Shown: positions 51,259 to 63,391 of the stretch, piece by piece
Position numbering within the stretch: the first letter of the stretch is position 1
Layout: the number at the start of each line of letters is the position of its first letter
The notes under the pieces: generated by a model
The model's database searches: none
Seen by the model: only the letters and a program-made list of their open reading frames with translations
What the model was told of the DNA's origin: nothing
Translations under genes and position numbers: made by a program
Assembly (NCBI GenBank): GCA_052143835.1
Contig: JBKQRV010000136.1
Coordinates: 48,354 to 112,353, forward strand
Direction: 5' to 3'
Length of the DNA: 64,000 bases
Origin: DASPPM01 sp052143835
GTDB lineage: Bacteria; Pseudomonadota; Alphaproteobacteria; JACZXZ01

Positions 51259-52448
51259 GAGCGCTCCTTTCCGGCGTCCGCGTCGTCGACCTCACCACGG
51301 TCGTGCTCGGGCCCTATGCGACGCTCATGCTGGCCGACCTCGGCGCCGAGGTGATCAAGATCGAATCGCCGGCGGGCGAGATTTGCCGCGACATCGATGT
51401 CTCGCGCCACCCAGGCATGGGCCCGTTTTTCCTCAACCTCAACCGCAACAAGAAAAGCGTGATGCTCGACCTCAAGCAGGCCGAGGATCGCGCGGCCCTC
51501 CTTCGCCTCGTCGAGAGTGCGGACGTCTTCGTCCACAACATGCGCCCGGCTGCGATCCGCAAGCTCGGCCTCGATTACGCGACCCTCGCGGCGCTCAATG
51601 CCAGGCTCGTCTACTGCGCCGCCTGGGGCTTCGGCGAGGACGGGCCCTACGGCAATCTCCAGGCCTACGACGACGTGGTGCAGGCGGCCTCGGGCCTGGC
51701 GGCACTCAACGGGCAGGACGGAGTGCCGCGCTACATGCCGACCATCATCGCCGACAAGGTCACCGGCCTTTATGCGGCGAATGCGATCCTGGCGGCCCTC
51801 CTGCAGCGCGAGCACACGGGTGCGGGACAGTTCATCGAGGTGCCGATGCTCGAGTGTCTCACCGCTTTCGTGCTCGTCGAGCATCTGAGCGGCGCCACCT
51901 TCGATCCCCCGCTGGCACCTCCCGGCTACGTCCGCATGCTCGCCCCCGAGCGGCGGCCCCATCGGGCCAAGGACGGCTACATCGCCATCCTTCCCTACAT
52001 GACCGACCATTGGGTGCGCTTCTTCCGCCATATCGGGCGCGAGGATCTGGCGAGCGACGAGACCGTGCTCGATCCCGAGAAGCGCAGCCACGCGATCGGC
52101 CGGCTCTATGCGGTGGTCGCCGAGGCGGCACCGCGGAAGACCCGCGCCGAATGGTTCGCCGAGCTCAAGGAGCTCGAGATTCCCTGCATGCCGGTGAACA
52201 CGCTCGAGGACCTCCTCGCGAACGAGCATCTCAATGCCGTCGGCATGTTCCGGCGGGTCGAGCATCCGAGCGAGGGCCGCCTCGTGAGCGTCGATTTTCC
52301 CGTGCGCTTCTCGAGAGCCCCGCCGCACGCCGACCGGCCGGCACCCCGGCTCGGCCAGGATAACGAGGAGGTGCTGGGTAAGCGCGTCGACGCCCCAGCC
52401 GCCGCGCCGACGCCCGAGGCGGGGCGCCATGAGGCGAAGCCCATTTGA
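51255..52448 (+). CDS. class III (CaiB/BaiF) CoA-transferase
   Basis: A 397-residue family III CoA-transferase that moves CoA between carboxylic acids through an enzyme-bound aspartyl intermediate. Signatures: SGVRVVDLTTVVLGPYATLM, LADLGAEVIKIESPAGE, FLNLNRNKKSVMLDLK, DVFVHNMRPAAIRKLGLDY, and IIADKVTGLYAANAILAALL, where the Asp is the catalytic residue by family alignment. Located at the end of the importer operon, it may activate the imported acid. Substrate unknown. Confidence 0.92.
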   Translation: MRALLSGVRVVDLTTVVLGPYATLMLADLGAEVIKIESPAGEICRDIDVSRHPGMGPFFLNLNRNKKSVMLDLKQAEDRAALLRLVESADVFVHNMRPAAIRKLGLDYATLAALNARLVYCAAWGFGEDGPYGNLQAYDDVVQAASGLAALNGQDGVPRYMPTIIADKVTGLYAANAILAALLQREHTGAGQFIEVPMLECLTAFVLVEHLSGATFDPPLAPPGYVRMLAPERRPHRAKDGYIAILPYMTDHWVRFFRHIGREDLASDETVLDPEKRSHAIGRLYAVVAEAAPRKTRAEWFAELKELEIPCMPVNTLEDLLANEHLNAVGMFRRVEHPSEGRLVSVDFPVRFSRAPPHADRPAPRLGQDNEEVLGKRVDAPAAAPTPEAGRHEAKPI

Positions 52449-52508
52449 GCGAGCCTAGCGGAGAAGCGTTCGCTCGGCCGGCGAGGCGCCGGTGCGAAAC
52501 GCTCCTCC

Positions 52509-52847
52509 TCACCCGCTGGCGAGCGCGTTGGTCTTGGCCGCCATGATGAAATCGTTCTCGTGCAGGCCCTTGATCTTCTTGGTCTGCCAGGAGACGGAAG
52601 CCCAGCCCCAGCCGAAGCCGATGTCGGGATGGTGGCCTTCGCTCTCGGCGAGCGCTCCCACCTTGGCGACGAAATCCATGGCCTCCTTGAAATTCTTGAA
52701 GGCGAAGCGGCGCTCGAGGCGGCGGCCGTCATCCACGAGCGTCCAGCCCGGCGCCTCCCTGAGATAGGACTCGGACTGGCTCTTGCCGAGCGGCGGGATG
52801 CCGCCTCGGCACGGGGTGCAGGTCTTCGCCGCAAGCGCGCTCGTCAT
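52509..52847 (-). CDS. phhB: pterin-4-alpha-carbinolamine dehydratase
   Basis: A 112-residue protein. The N-terminal CTPCRGGIPPLG and the catalytic EGHHPDIGFGWGWASVSWQT (family motif with H-H-P) identify it. It dehydrates 4a-hydroxy-tetrahydrobiopterin formed by phenylalanine hydroxylase, which links it to the tyrosine/homogentisate genes 17 kb away, or it supports other pterin uses. No phhA is in the window. Minus strand, downstream of the agmatinase gene and possibly co-transcribed with it (70 bp apart). Confidence 0.92.
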   Translation of the reverse strand: MTSALAAKTCTPCRGGIPPLGKSQSESYLREAPGWTLVDDGRRLERRFAFKNFKEAMDFVAKVGALAESEGHHPDIGFGWGWASVSWQTKKIKGLHENDFIMAAKTNALASG

Positions 52848-52917
52848 CCTAGTTCCTCCCGGTCTCGCTCTCCCTCTCGCATCATATAATGCCGGGAGCG
52901 CGCGGCGGCGAGCACCC

Positions 52918-53889
52918 CTAGCGCCGCCCGGCTCGCTTCTTCCGCGCGACCGCGTCCGCGGTGACGCAGAGCATCTCGAACATCAGGTTGGCGGCGTTGA
53001 GTGCCGTGTGCCCCGACGGATCGAGGGGTGGCGAGACCTCGCAGACGTCGCCGCCGATGATGTCGAGCCCGACGAGGCTCCTCAGCATGACCTGGCTGTC
53101 GCGCATGCTGAGCCCGCCCGGCTCGGGCACGCCGGTCCCGATCGCGTAGACCGGATCGAGGCCGTCGATATCGAAGGTGATGTAGGTCGGGCCATCGCCC
53201 ACGGTCTTGCGGATCTGCTCGATGACCTTGGCGCGGCCCATCGCCTCGTAATCGTCCATGGTGACGATGCACATGCCTGTGTCCTGGCCGTAGCGGAGGT
53301 CGTCGTCGCCGTAGCGCGTGCCGCGCAGGCCGATCTGGATCATACGCTTGGGGTCGATCAGCCCCTCCTCGACCGCGCGGCGGAAGGGCGTGCCGTGGTT
53401 GACCTTGTTGCCGAGGAGCTCGTCGAGGGTGTCGCCGTGGGCGTCGAAGTGAATGACGCCGACGGGTCCCTCCTTCGCGATGCCCTTGAGGATCGGGTAG
53501 GTGACGGTATGGTCGCCGCCCGCTGAGATGGGGGCGACACCCGCGGCGTGGATTCGCTCGAAGAACGCGGTGATCGACGCGATGCTGCCCATGAGATCGA
53601 GCGGGTTCACCGGCGCATCTCCCACGTCGCCCACGTTGCAGAGCCGGAAGGGTGCCAGGCCGTTCGTCGGGTTGATCTGGCGGATGAGCCGCGACATCTC
53701 GCGGATTTGCGCAGGCCCCTGGCGCGAGCCGGCGCGGAAGGTGGTGCCGAGATCGAAGGGGACGCCCACGAGGGCGATGTCGAGGGCGCTCGAAATCTCG
53801 ACCGCCGGCGTGCGCATGAAAGTGGCGATCGCGGCAAAGCGCGGGACGATGGCGGAATCGAGCGGCTTCAAATGCGGAGCGTCGTTCAT
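52918..53889 (-). CDS. agmatinase-family ureohydrolase
   Basis: A 323-residue binuclear Mn ureohydrolase. Metal-ligand motifs in order: SAGGDHTVTYPIL (His), VIHFDAHGDTLDE (Asp, His, Asp) and ITFDIDGLDPVYAIGTGVPE (Asp, Asp). The N-terminal VPFDLGTTFRAGSRQGPAQI is typical of SpeB-like agmatinases and guanidinobutyrases. The most likely reaction is agmatine to putrescine plus urea, but guanidinobutyrate or guanidinopropionate are equally possible from sequence. Confidence 0.88.
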   Translation of the reverse strand: MNDAPHLKPLDSAIVPRFAAIATFMRTPAVEISSALDIALVGVPFDLGTTFRAGSRQGPAQIREMSRLIRQINPTNGLAPFRLCNVGDVGDAPVNPLDLMGSIASITAFFERIHAAGVAPISAGGDHTVTYPILKGIAKEGPVGVIHFDAHGDTLDELLGNKVNHGTPFRRAVEEGLIDPKRMIQIGLRGTRYGDDDLRYGQDTGMCIVTMDDYEAMGRAKVIEQIRKTVGDGPTYITFDIDGLDPVYAIGTGVPEPGGLSMRDSQVMLRSLVGLDIIGGDVCEVSPPLDPSGHTALNAANLMFEMLCVTADAVARKKRAGRR

Positions 53890-54081
53890 GGGGCCTCCGT
53901 GCGTGAGCCGGAGCCTCGGCTGCAGGGAGGCGTGGGTCGAGGCACCTCACCGCTTGCGGGGCCGCCGCGGCTCCGCGCTCAGTCCTACACCCGCGTACCG
54001 GCGGCCGCCAAGGCTGTACGCGCCGGGAAGGCCAATCCGCCCCCTTCTCCCGCGCCGCCAAAATTTTTTCGCCGAATCCCC

Positions 54082-54109
54082 TTGAACGATCTGCCGATTT
54101 GCCTAAATT
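54082..54109 (+). promoter_or_regulatory. groESL promoter
   Basis: TTGAAC (54082-54087) and TAAATT (54104-54109) with a 16-bp spacer, directly upstream of the CIRCE element. The CTTGAA start also resembles a heat-shock sigma-32 -35, but no C-C-C-C-A-T type -10 follows, so a housekeeping promoter is the better reading. Confidence 0.6.
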
Positions 54110-54117
54110 GGAGCCGA

Positions 54118-54144
54118 CTGGCACTCCTCGTGAGAGAGTGCTAT
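54118..54144. promoter_or_regulatory. CIRCE element (HrcA operator)
   Basis: TGGCACTC, a 9-bp spacer, then GAGTGCTA. This differs by one or two bases from the consensus TTAGCACTC-N9-GAGTGCTAA. It lies just after the -10 and 43 bp before groES, where the HrcA repressor would block transcription in the absence of heat stress. Confidence 0.92.
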
Positions 54145-54186
54145 CAGGGAGAAACCTTATATTTTCCAGAGAGTTGGAGGTAGGAC

Positions 54187-54501
54187 ATGAAGTTCAGGCC
54201 ACTCCATGACCGCGTGGCGGTCCGGCGGCTCGAGCAGGAGGAGCGCTCGGCAGGCGGCATCATCATCCCCGACACGGCAAAGGAGAAGCCGATGGAGGGC
54301 GAGGTGGTCGCCGTGGGCCCGGGCGGGCGCAACGAGAAGGGCGAGCGGGTGCCCCTCGACGTGAAGCCCGGCGACCGCATCCTGTTCGGCAAATGGTCCG
54401 GCACGGAGATCAAAATGGACGGCGAGGAGCTCCTCATCATGAAGGAGTCCGACGTCATGGGCATCATCGAGAGCCCGAAATCGGCCAAGCGGGCCGCCTA
54501 A
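54187..54501 (+). CDS. groES: co-chaperonin GroES
   Basis: A 104-residue heptameric lid of the GroEL chamber. MKFRPLHDRVAVRRLEQEER, the mobile loop with GGIIIPDTAKEKPMEG, GPGGRNEKGERVPLDVKPGD and the C-terminal EELLIMKESDVMGII fit the family over its whole length. GGAGGTAGG precedes the ATG. Controlled by the upstream CIRCE; groEL follows after 18 bp. Confidence 0.98.
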   Translation: MKFRPLHDRVAVRRLEQEERSAGGIIIPDTAKEKPMEGEVVAVGPGGRNEKGERVPLDVKPGDRILFGKWSGTEIKMDGEELLIMKESDVMGIIESPKSAKRAA

Positions 54502-54519
54502 GAAGGAGAGTAAGGAACC

Positions 54520-56154
<1,635 letters not shown>

Positions 56155-56182
56155 GCCAAGCCGACGATCGCTAACGACTGCC

Positions 56183-56214
56183 GGGGCCGCTCGCAAGAGC
56201 GGCCCCTTTCTTTT
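56183..56214 (+). terminator. intrinsic terminator of groESL
   Basis: Perfect 10-bp stem GGGGCCGCTC/GAGCGGCCCC with a GCAA tetraloop, followed by TTTCTTTT. It sits 29 bp after the groEL stop. Confidence 0.95.
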
Positions 56215-56303
56215 GTGTGCAGGAGATATTGCCGCTCTTGGCGGCGCAGATCCTTCGCCGGCCAAGCCGACAAGGATTGCAGCTCCCGAGAGCGCTTCAG
56301 CCC

Positions 56304-57824
56304 CTAAACCGCCTCTCTCGCCTTGAGCGCGTTCTTGGGATTGAGGTGGCCGGGAAGGCGGAAGGCAACCACGAGGGCGATAAGCGCCAAGAGGGTCGCG
56401 ATCAGATAGACGTCGTGAAGCGAGGCCGCCATGACGTGGGCGACGCGGTCGACCACTGCCGGATCGATGCCCGCGCGGAGTGCCGGCTCAAGCATGCGAT
56501 TGACGACGTCGGTATCGACCCCTGCCTGGCGCACCACCCCGTAGTTGAGCATGGCGCCGAAAAGGGCCGCCCCCATCGCCTGCCCGACCATGCGCATGAA
56601 GATGTTCGAGGAAGTGGCGGCGCCGCGCTGGCGCCATTCCACGCTCGTCTGCACCGCGACCACGTAGGTCGAATTGGTGAAGCCCATGCCGAGGCCGATG
56701 ACGAACGAGCCCGCGGTCGCGAAGAGGGGCCCGAGCTCGGGAGTCAGAAGGGCCAGCAGCACGCTGCCGAGCACGAGGATGAGCGAGCCCACGATCGCGG
56801 TGAGGCGGAACGAGGTCGCCACCATGAGACGGCCGCAGAGCGTGCTGGCGATGGGCCAGCTGATCGACATGGCGGCGATCGCCAGGCCGGCCGCCGTCGC
56901 CGAGCGGCCCATGACCCCCTGCACGTAGGTCGGCACGAAGGTGGCGGCCCCGATCATCACCGCTCCGGTGATGAGCTGGCCGAGATTGCCCGTCGCGATC
57001 ACCCGGATGCGCCAGAGCGAGAGCGGCATGATCGGCTCGAGCACGCGCCGCTCGATGCGGAAGAAGAGGGCGAGAAGGGTGCTAGCGGAAAGCACAAGGG
57101 CGGCGACGACGCCATACGGCAGGATGGCGCCCTGGATCAAGGCCAGCATCAGCGCCGTGGTAGCCGCGATCAGAAGGAGGGCGCCCATATAGTCGATCTG
57201 GTGGGTCTTGTGCAGTTCTCCCTCGTCGAGGAAGAGGGCGAGTAGGGCGACCGTCACGGCGCCGACCGGCAGATTGATCCAGAAGACGAAGGACCAGCCG
57301 ATATGCTCAACGAAGACGGCGCCGAGTGCCGGTCCGATCACCGCCGAGATGCCCCAAGCGCTCGACAGATAGCCCTGCACCCGGGCGCGCTCCTCCGGGG
57401 TGTAGATGTCGGCGACGATCGTGGTGGCGATCGGTTGGATGGCCCCGGCGCCGAGGCCTTGAAGCGCACGGAAGAAGATGAGCCAGAGCATGCTCGGGGA
57501 GAACCCGGCAAGCAGCGAGCCCAAGAGGAAAAGGGCCGTGCCAGCGTAAAGGGAAGGCTTGCGGCCGAAGATGTCGGCGAGCTTGCCGTAGATCGGCGCC
57601 GAGACCGCCTGGGTCAGGAGGTAGATTGCGAAGACCCAGCTGAAGAGCTGGAAGCCGCCCAGGTCCGCGATGATGGTCGGCATGGCGGTGGCCACGATGG
57701 TGGCCTCGACCGCGGCCATGAACATGGCGAGCATGACGGCGAGGAGAACCAGGGGGCGGCGGGTATGGGGACGGCTGGCGGGGCTTTCGCTCAAGGCTCT
57801 GACCGGGAGGGCGGGCGATGGCAC
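56304..57824 (-). CDS. MFS drug-exporter family protein (DHA2, 14-helix)
   Basis: A 506-residue major facilitator with about 14 helices, of the EmrB/QacA type. Motifs: EATIVATAMPTIIADLGG (helix 1 motif D1), GKLADIFGRKPSLYAGTALF (motif A), GAGAIQPIATTIVADIYTPE, WGISAVIGPALGAVFVEHIG (motif C, the antiporter signature) and FWINLPVGA. It would export drugs or other hydrophobic compounds with proton exchange. No fused or adjacent EmrA membrane-fusion gene is visible. The exact start is uncertain. Confidence 0.9.
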   Translation of the reverse strand: MPSPALPVRALSESPASRPHTRRPLVLLAVMLAMFMAAVEATIVATAMPTIIADLGGFQLFSWVFAIYLLTQAVSAPIYGKLADIFGRKPSLYAGTALFLLGSLLAGFSPSMLWLIFFRALQGLGAGAIQPIATTIVADIYTPEERARVQGYLSSAWGISAVIGPALGAVFVEHIGWSFVFWINLPVGAVTVALLALFLDEGELHKTHQIDYMGALLLIAATTALMLALIQGAILPYGVVAALVLSASTLLALFFRIERRVLEPIMPLSLWRIRVIATGNLGQLITGAVMIGAATFVPTYVQGVMGRSATAAGLAIAAMSISWPIASTLCGRLMVATSFRLTAIVGSLILVLGSVLLALLTPELGPLFATAGSFVIGLGMGFTNSTYVVAVQTSVEWRQRGAATSSNIFMRMVGQAMGAALFGAMLNYGVVRQAGVDTDVVNRMLEPALRAGIDPAVVDRVAHVMAASLHDVYLIATLLALIALVVAFRLPGHLNPKNALKAREAV

Positions 57825-58206
57825 TGGCCTAGCCTTTACGGCAGGGCGGGCGCCGCCGCAAGCGGCGGGTCGCCCGACTGTGCCGAGAAGGCACCAGGAA
57901 GGGAAAAGTCGGCCGCCGCGTAATACTTGCGGCGATGAAGTGGAAATCGAGCCTTGAAATCGGCGTAATATTGTATTCTAAAGAGCAGACGCTGTGTTGG
58001 GGGCGGGCAATCCTGGAAGCATGCCGGCGTGATCTGGGTGTGTGGAGAGATGGCATTCCGTTTCGACATGGCTGCGATGCAGTGACCAACGTCGCGATCG
58101 GGGTCCGCGTCGAGGGGTCCGGACGGGCCCAGCGAGGCAATTGACGCGCGAGACGATCTCGCCGGCGGGCACCCCGAGGACGCGATGATGCCGAGTAGTT
58201 GAGCCC
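57825..58206. other. 382-bp divergent gap between the MFS and ClC genes
   Basis: No gene is supported. The left third has a small GC hairpin (about 57847-57875, inner arms CGCCGC/GCGGCG). The middle (about 57900-58030) is less GC-rich, with GTAATATTGTATTCTAAAG that could hold -10-like elements on either strand; I cannot pick a pair with proper spacing. Confidence 0.4.
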
Positions 58207-60105
58207 ATGCCGAACCGCCGTGCGCTTCTCCGCGGGATGATCCGGCTCCGCCGGGCCATCGAGAACGACCAGCTCCTCCTGGTGCTCCTCGCGCTCGTCA
58301 TAGGCGCACTCGGCGCCTTCGGAGTCATCGGCTTCCGCGGCCTCATCAGCCTGGTCCAGCTTATCGCCCTCGGCTTCGACTCCCCCCACGTGCTGGATTT
58401 TGCCCGCACATTGCCGTGGTGGCGCATTCTGCTGGCACCTACGCTCGGCGGCCTCTTGATCGGCCTCTACGTCCGCTACGTGGTGCCGGGCCGCCGGCCC
58501 CAGGGCGTGCCCGATGTGATGGAGGCGGCGGCACTTCGCGGCGGCCGCCTCTCCTTGCGGGCGACGCTCGCGGGTGCGGTTGCCAATGCGGCCTCGATCG
58601 GGGTGGGCGGATCGGTCGGCCGCGAGGGCGCGGTCATCCATCTCGGCGCCACGATGGCCTCCTGGCTCGGCCAGCGCATGCGGCTGCCGCCTGCAATGCT
58701 GCGCACGGCCCTCGGCTGCGGGGTCGCCTCCGCGGTGGCGACTTCCTTCAACGCGCCCATCGCCGGCGTCTTCTTCGCGCTCGAGGTCGTGATCGGCAAT
58801 TACGCCATCAGCACCTTTGCCCCGCTCGTCGTCGCCTCGGTGATCGGCACCGTGATCAGCCGGCTCTACTACGGCGATTTCCCCTCCTTCATCCTGCCCC
58901 AGTACCAGATCGTCAGCCCTTGGGAGTTCTTCGCCTTTGCCTTGCTCGGCATCGTCTGCGCGATCGTCTCGCTGAGCTTCATGACCTCGGCCCAGCTGGT
59001 CGAGCGCGTGGTCGAGCGTCTCGCCATCCCCCGCTGGTTGCGTCCGAGCTGCGGAGGCTTGTTGCTCGGCATCATCGCCATCGCCTTCCCGCACGTCTTG
59101 GGGGTGGGGTACGATTCGATCGACCAGGCGCTCTTCGGCACGCTGCCGCTCTGGCTCATGATCGGCCTGGTGGTGGCCAAGACCGCCGCGACCTCGATCT
59201 GCATCGGCACGGGCTTCGGCGGGGGAGACTTCAGCGCCTCGCTTTTCCTCGGCGCCATGACCGGCGGCGCCTTCGGTCTCGTGGCTTCCCAGGCCATGCC
59301 CGATTTCGCCTCGAGCCACGGCGCCTATTCGCTCGTCGGCATGGGGGCAGTGGCCGGTCCGGTGCTGGGAGCGCCCATCACCACCATCCTGATCATATTC
59401 GAGATGACCGGCGACTACGCCATGACGCTCGCCGTGATGATCGCGGTGGTGATCTCCTCCCTGATCGTGAGCGAGACCTTCGGGCGCTCGATGTACATGG
59501 TGAAGCTCGAGCATCGCGGCATCAACCTGAGGGGCGGACGCGAGATCAGCATCTTCAGCTCCATCCCGATTGCCGATCTCATGCGCCGGGCCTACACCTC
59601 GCTGCCGCCCGAGGCGCCGATGAGTGCTGTGGTCGAGGCCCTGCGCACAGCACCCTACGGCCTCGTCTTCGTGGTCGACGAGGAAGGCCGGCTCAAGGGC
59701 GTCATCAGCGTCGCCGATCTCGCCCCCATGGCCGACAGCGTGATCCCCGGCGGCGTACCGGTGATCGCAGCCGACATCGCCGATCCGCATCCGGTCTACC
59801 TCGAGGCCGGCGACGATCCGCGCCGCGCCATCCGTCTCATGGAGGCGCGCATGGGCAGCCACCTGCCGGTGGTGCGCGACAAAGAAAGCATGCGCATGGT
59901 CGGCGTCGTCGACGTGCACGAGCTGGTGCTGGCCTATCACAAGGCGCTCCTCGAGGCCCGCGCGGAGGAGCGCGGCGAGGTGCAAAAGCGGCGCCACGCG
60001 CCGGCCCGCCGGCACGCGCATCGGCCGCCGCGGACGGGCAAGCCCGCCCCCGCTGCCGCCGACTCCGGTACCAAGCCGGAAATTCATCGCCCCAAGACCG
60101 CCTGA
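58207..60105 (+). CDS. ClC chloride channel/transporter with CBS domains
   Basis: A 632-residue protein. The ClC membrane part (about 1-440) has GVGGSVGREGAVIHLGATMA, where the usual G-R-E-G-P reads GREGA with the gating Glu kept; GFGGGDFSASLFLGAMTGGA; and GMGAVAGPVLGAPITTILII. Two CBS domains follow (about 455-575: PIADLMRRAYTSLPPEAPMS, VVDEEGRLKGVISVADLAPM, HLPVVRDKESMRMVGVVDVH), which bind adenine nucleotides in homologues, and then a His/Lys/Arg-rich tail. It passes chloride or exchanges it for protons; the kept Glu favours exchange. Confidence 0.93.
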   Translation: MPNRRALLRGMIRLRRAIENDQLLLVLLALVIGALGAFGVIGFRGLISLVQLIALGFDSPHVLDFARTLPWWRILLAPTLGGLLIGLYVRYVVPGRRPQGVPDVMEAAALRGGRLSLRATLAGAVANAASIGVGGSVGREGAVIHLGATMASWLGQRMRLPPAMLRTALGCGVASAVATSFNAPIAGVFFALEVVIGNYAISTFAPLVVASVIGTVISRLYYGDFPSFILPQYQIVSPWEFFAFALLGIVCAIVSLSFMTSAQLVERVVERLAIPRWLRPSCGGLLLGIIAIAFPHVLGVGYDSIDQALFGTLPLWLMIGLVVAKTAATSICIGTGFGGGDFSASLFLGAMTGGAFGLVASQAMPDFASSHGAYSLVGMGAVAGPVLGAPITTILIIFEMTGDYAMTLAVMIAVVISSLIVSETFGRSMYMVKLEHRGINLRGGREISIFSSIPIADLMRRAYTSLPPEAPMSAVVEALRTAPYGLVFVVDEEGRLKGVISVADLAPMADSVIPGGVPVIAADIADPHPVYLEAGDDPRRAIRLMEARMGSHLPVVRDKESMRMVGVVDVHELVLAYHKALLEARAEERGEVQKRRHAPARRHAHRPPRTGKPAPAAADSGTKPEIHRPKTA

Positions 60106-60167
60106 AAGGCTCAGCGGCTCCGTGAGGTGGCGTTCGGAGCAAATTGAACAGTTTCGATATGTGTTAT

Positions 60168-60204
60168 ACAGATAATTGACATTTATCTGTGAGAAAATTA
60201 GATT
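60168..60204 (+). promoter_or_regulatory. promoter with palindromic operator of the sulfite-reduction operon
   Basis: TTGACA (60176-60181), 17-bp spacer and TAGATT (60199-60204) form a near-consensus promoter. ACAGATAA-N7-TTATCTGT (60168-60190) is a perfect 8-bp dyad centred on the -35, so a bound repressor would exclude RNA polymerase. It lies in a markedly AT-rich patch 160 bp before the siroheme synthase gene. The regulator is unknown; an Rrf2-type or other cysteine regulator is possible. Confidence 0.8.
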
Positions 60205-60366
60205 GCGAATTTGCAGCGGCTTGGTGTTATTTGATCCTCGCCGAGCTTGGTTCGAGTGCGCGAACCCGCGGGATTTGACGGGCAGCTTGCAGCCGCGTGA
60301 GCCCTGCTAAAGCGCCACGGACGACCTCCGTGGGCCCGAACACACGGCAGATTGAGAGGCGAGCCC

Positions 60367-61422
60367 ATGGACGTCTACCCTCTCTTTCTGAAACTCGCGG
60401 GCCGGCCTTGCCTCCTCGTCGGCGGCGGAGCGGCGGCACTGCGCAAGGCCGAGCTCTTGCTTCGGGCCGGTGGGGTGCTGACCGTCGTCGCCGAGCGGCT
60501 CGTCCCGGAGCTGCGCGCGGCAGCTGAGGCGGGGAGGATCCGGCATCTCGCGGGCCCGCTCTTGCCGGCGCATTTTTTCGGCCAAGCCCTCGCCGTCGTC
60601 GCGACCGAGGAGGAGGCACTTGCCCGCCGCGCGTCCGCGTTGGCCCAGGCGGCCGGCGTGCCGGTCAACGTCGTCGACCGGCCCGAGCTTTCGAGCTTTA
60701 TCGCACCCGCCCTCGTCGACCGCTCGCCCGTGCTCGTCGCGATCTCGACGGGCGGGGCCTCTCCGCTTCTGGCGCGCGAGATCAGGCTTGCGATCGAGAG
60801 GCTCCTGCCTTCCGGCCTTGGCCGTCTCGCCGGCCTGGCGCGGCAATTCCGTGCTGCCGCCAAGGCCGCGATCCCGGGGGCGGTCGCGCGGCGGCGCTTT
60901 TGGGAGCGTTGCCTGAGGGGCCCGGTCGCGGATGCCATGCTCGCGGGCGACGAGGCGGGCGCGCGCGCCGCCATGGTAGCGCTCATCAACCGCGCCGGGA
61001 GCGCGCGGGGCAGCTCCGGCATGGTTTACCTCGTGGGCGCCGGGCCGGGCGACCCGGAGCTCCTGACGCTTCGCGCCCATCGCTTGTTGGGCGAGGCGGA
61101 CGCGATCGTCTACGACCGGCTGGTCGACCCCCGCGTGCTCGAGCGCGCCCGGCGCGACGCGGAGCGCATCTATGTCGGCAAGGCCAAGGGCCGCCACGGC
61201 TTGAGCCAGGACGGCATCAACGCGCTCCTCGTCGAGCTCGCCCGGCAAGGTAAGCGCGTGGTGCGGCTCAAGGGCGGCGATCCATTTGTCTTCGGCCGCG
61301 GGGGCGAGGAGCTCGCAGCCTTGCGCGCGCGCGGCATTGCCGTCGAGGTCGTGCCGGGCATCTCGGCAGCGCTCGCGAGAGCGGCTCAAGGCGATGCCCC
61401 AGCACTCGCGGCCAACGCCTGA
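60367..61422 (+). CDS. cysG: siroheme synthase, C-terminally truncated
   Basis: A 351-residue fusion that should make siroheme from uroporphyrinogen III. The N-terminal precorrin-2 dehydrogenase/ferrochelatase part is complete (VGGGAAALRKAELLLRAGGV, NVVDRPELSSFIAPALVDRS, VAISTGGASPLLAREIRLAI). The methyltransferase part starts at about residue 219 (MVYLVGAGPGDPELLTLRAH) and keeps RLKGGDPFVFGRGGEE, but after EVVPGISAALARAAQGDAPA it stops at once. Normal CysG is about 460 residues, so roughly 100-110 residues of the SAM-binding C-terminal lobe are missing. The methyltransferase is probably inactive unless another SUMT exists. Confidence 0.85.
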   Translation: MDVYPLFLKLAGRPCLLVGGGAAALRKAELLLRAGGVLTVVAERLVPELRAAAEAGRIRHLAGPLLPAHFFGQALAVVATEEEALARRASALAQAAGVPVNVVDRPELSSFIAPALVDRSPVLVAISTGGASPLLAREIRLAIERLLPSGLGRLAGLARQFRAAAKAAIPGAVARRRFWERCLRGPVADAMLAGDEAGARAAMVALINRAGSARGSSGMVYLVGAGPGDPELLTLRAHRLLGEADAIVYDRLVDPRVLERARRDAERIYVGKAKGRHGLSQDGINALLVELARQGKRVVRLKGGDPFVFGRGGEELAALRARGIAVEVVPGISAALARAAQGDAPALAANA

Positions 61423-61432
61423 GGAGTCCCCA

Positions 61433-61732
61433 ATGAGCCTCGAGATCGTCACCGCCAACCGCCTGAACGACGGCCGCACCGTCTATCTCCGAGAGGGCGA
61501 CTGGAGCGAGAGCCTCGAGGACGCGCAATTGGCCGGCAGTGCGGCCGCGGCACAGGCCCACTGGGCGGCGGCCGAGCGCTCGGCCGCGGCGAACGAGGTG
61601 GTGGCGCCCTACCTCATCGAGGTCGTCGAGGAGAGCGGCCGCTTGACGCCCGCGCGCCGGCGCGAGCGCATCCGCGCGGAGGGCCCAACGGTCGCCGCCG
61701 GCAGCGACCAGCGCACGAGGGAGATCGCCTGA
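61433..61732 (+). CDS. DUF2849 family protein
   Basis: A 99-residue protein: SLEIVTANRLNDGRTVYLRE, GDWSESLEDAQLAG and YLIEVVEESGRLTPARRRER. DUF2849 genes stand between cysG and cysI in many alphaproteobacteria and are thought to help sulfite reduction; no biochemical role is known to me. GAGGAG 6 nt before the ATG; 3 bp separate it from cysI. Confidence 0.88.
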   Translation: MSLEIVTANRLNDGRTVYLREGDWSESLEDAQLAGSAAAAQAHWAAAERSAAANEVVAPYLIEVVEESGRLTPARRRERIRAEGPTVAAGSDQRTREIA

Positions 61733-61735
61733 GCC

Positions 61736-63377
<1,642 letters not shown>

Positions 63378-63391
<14 letters not shown>

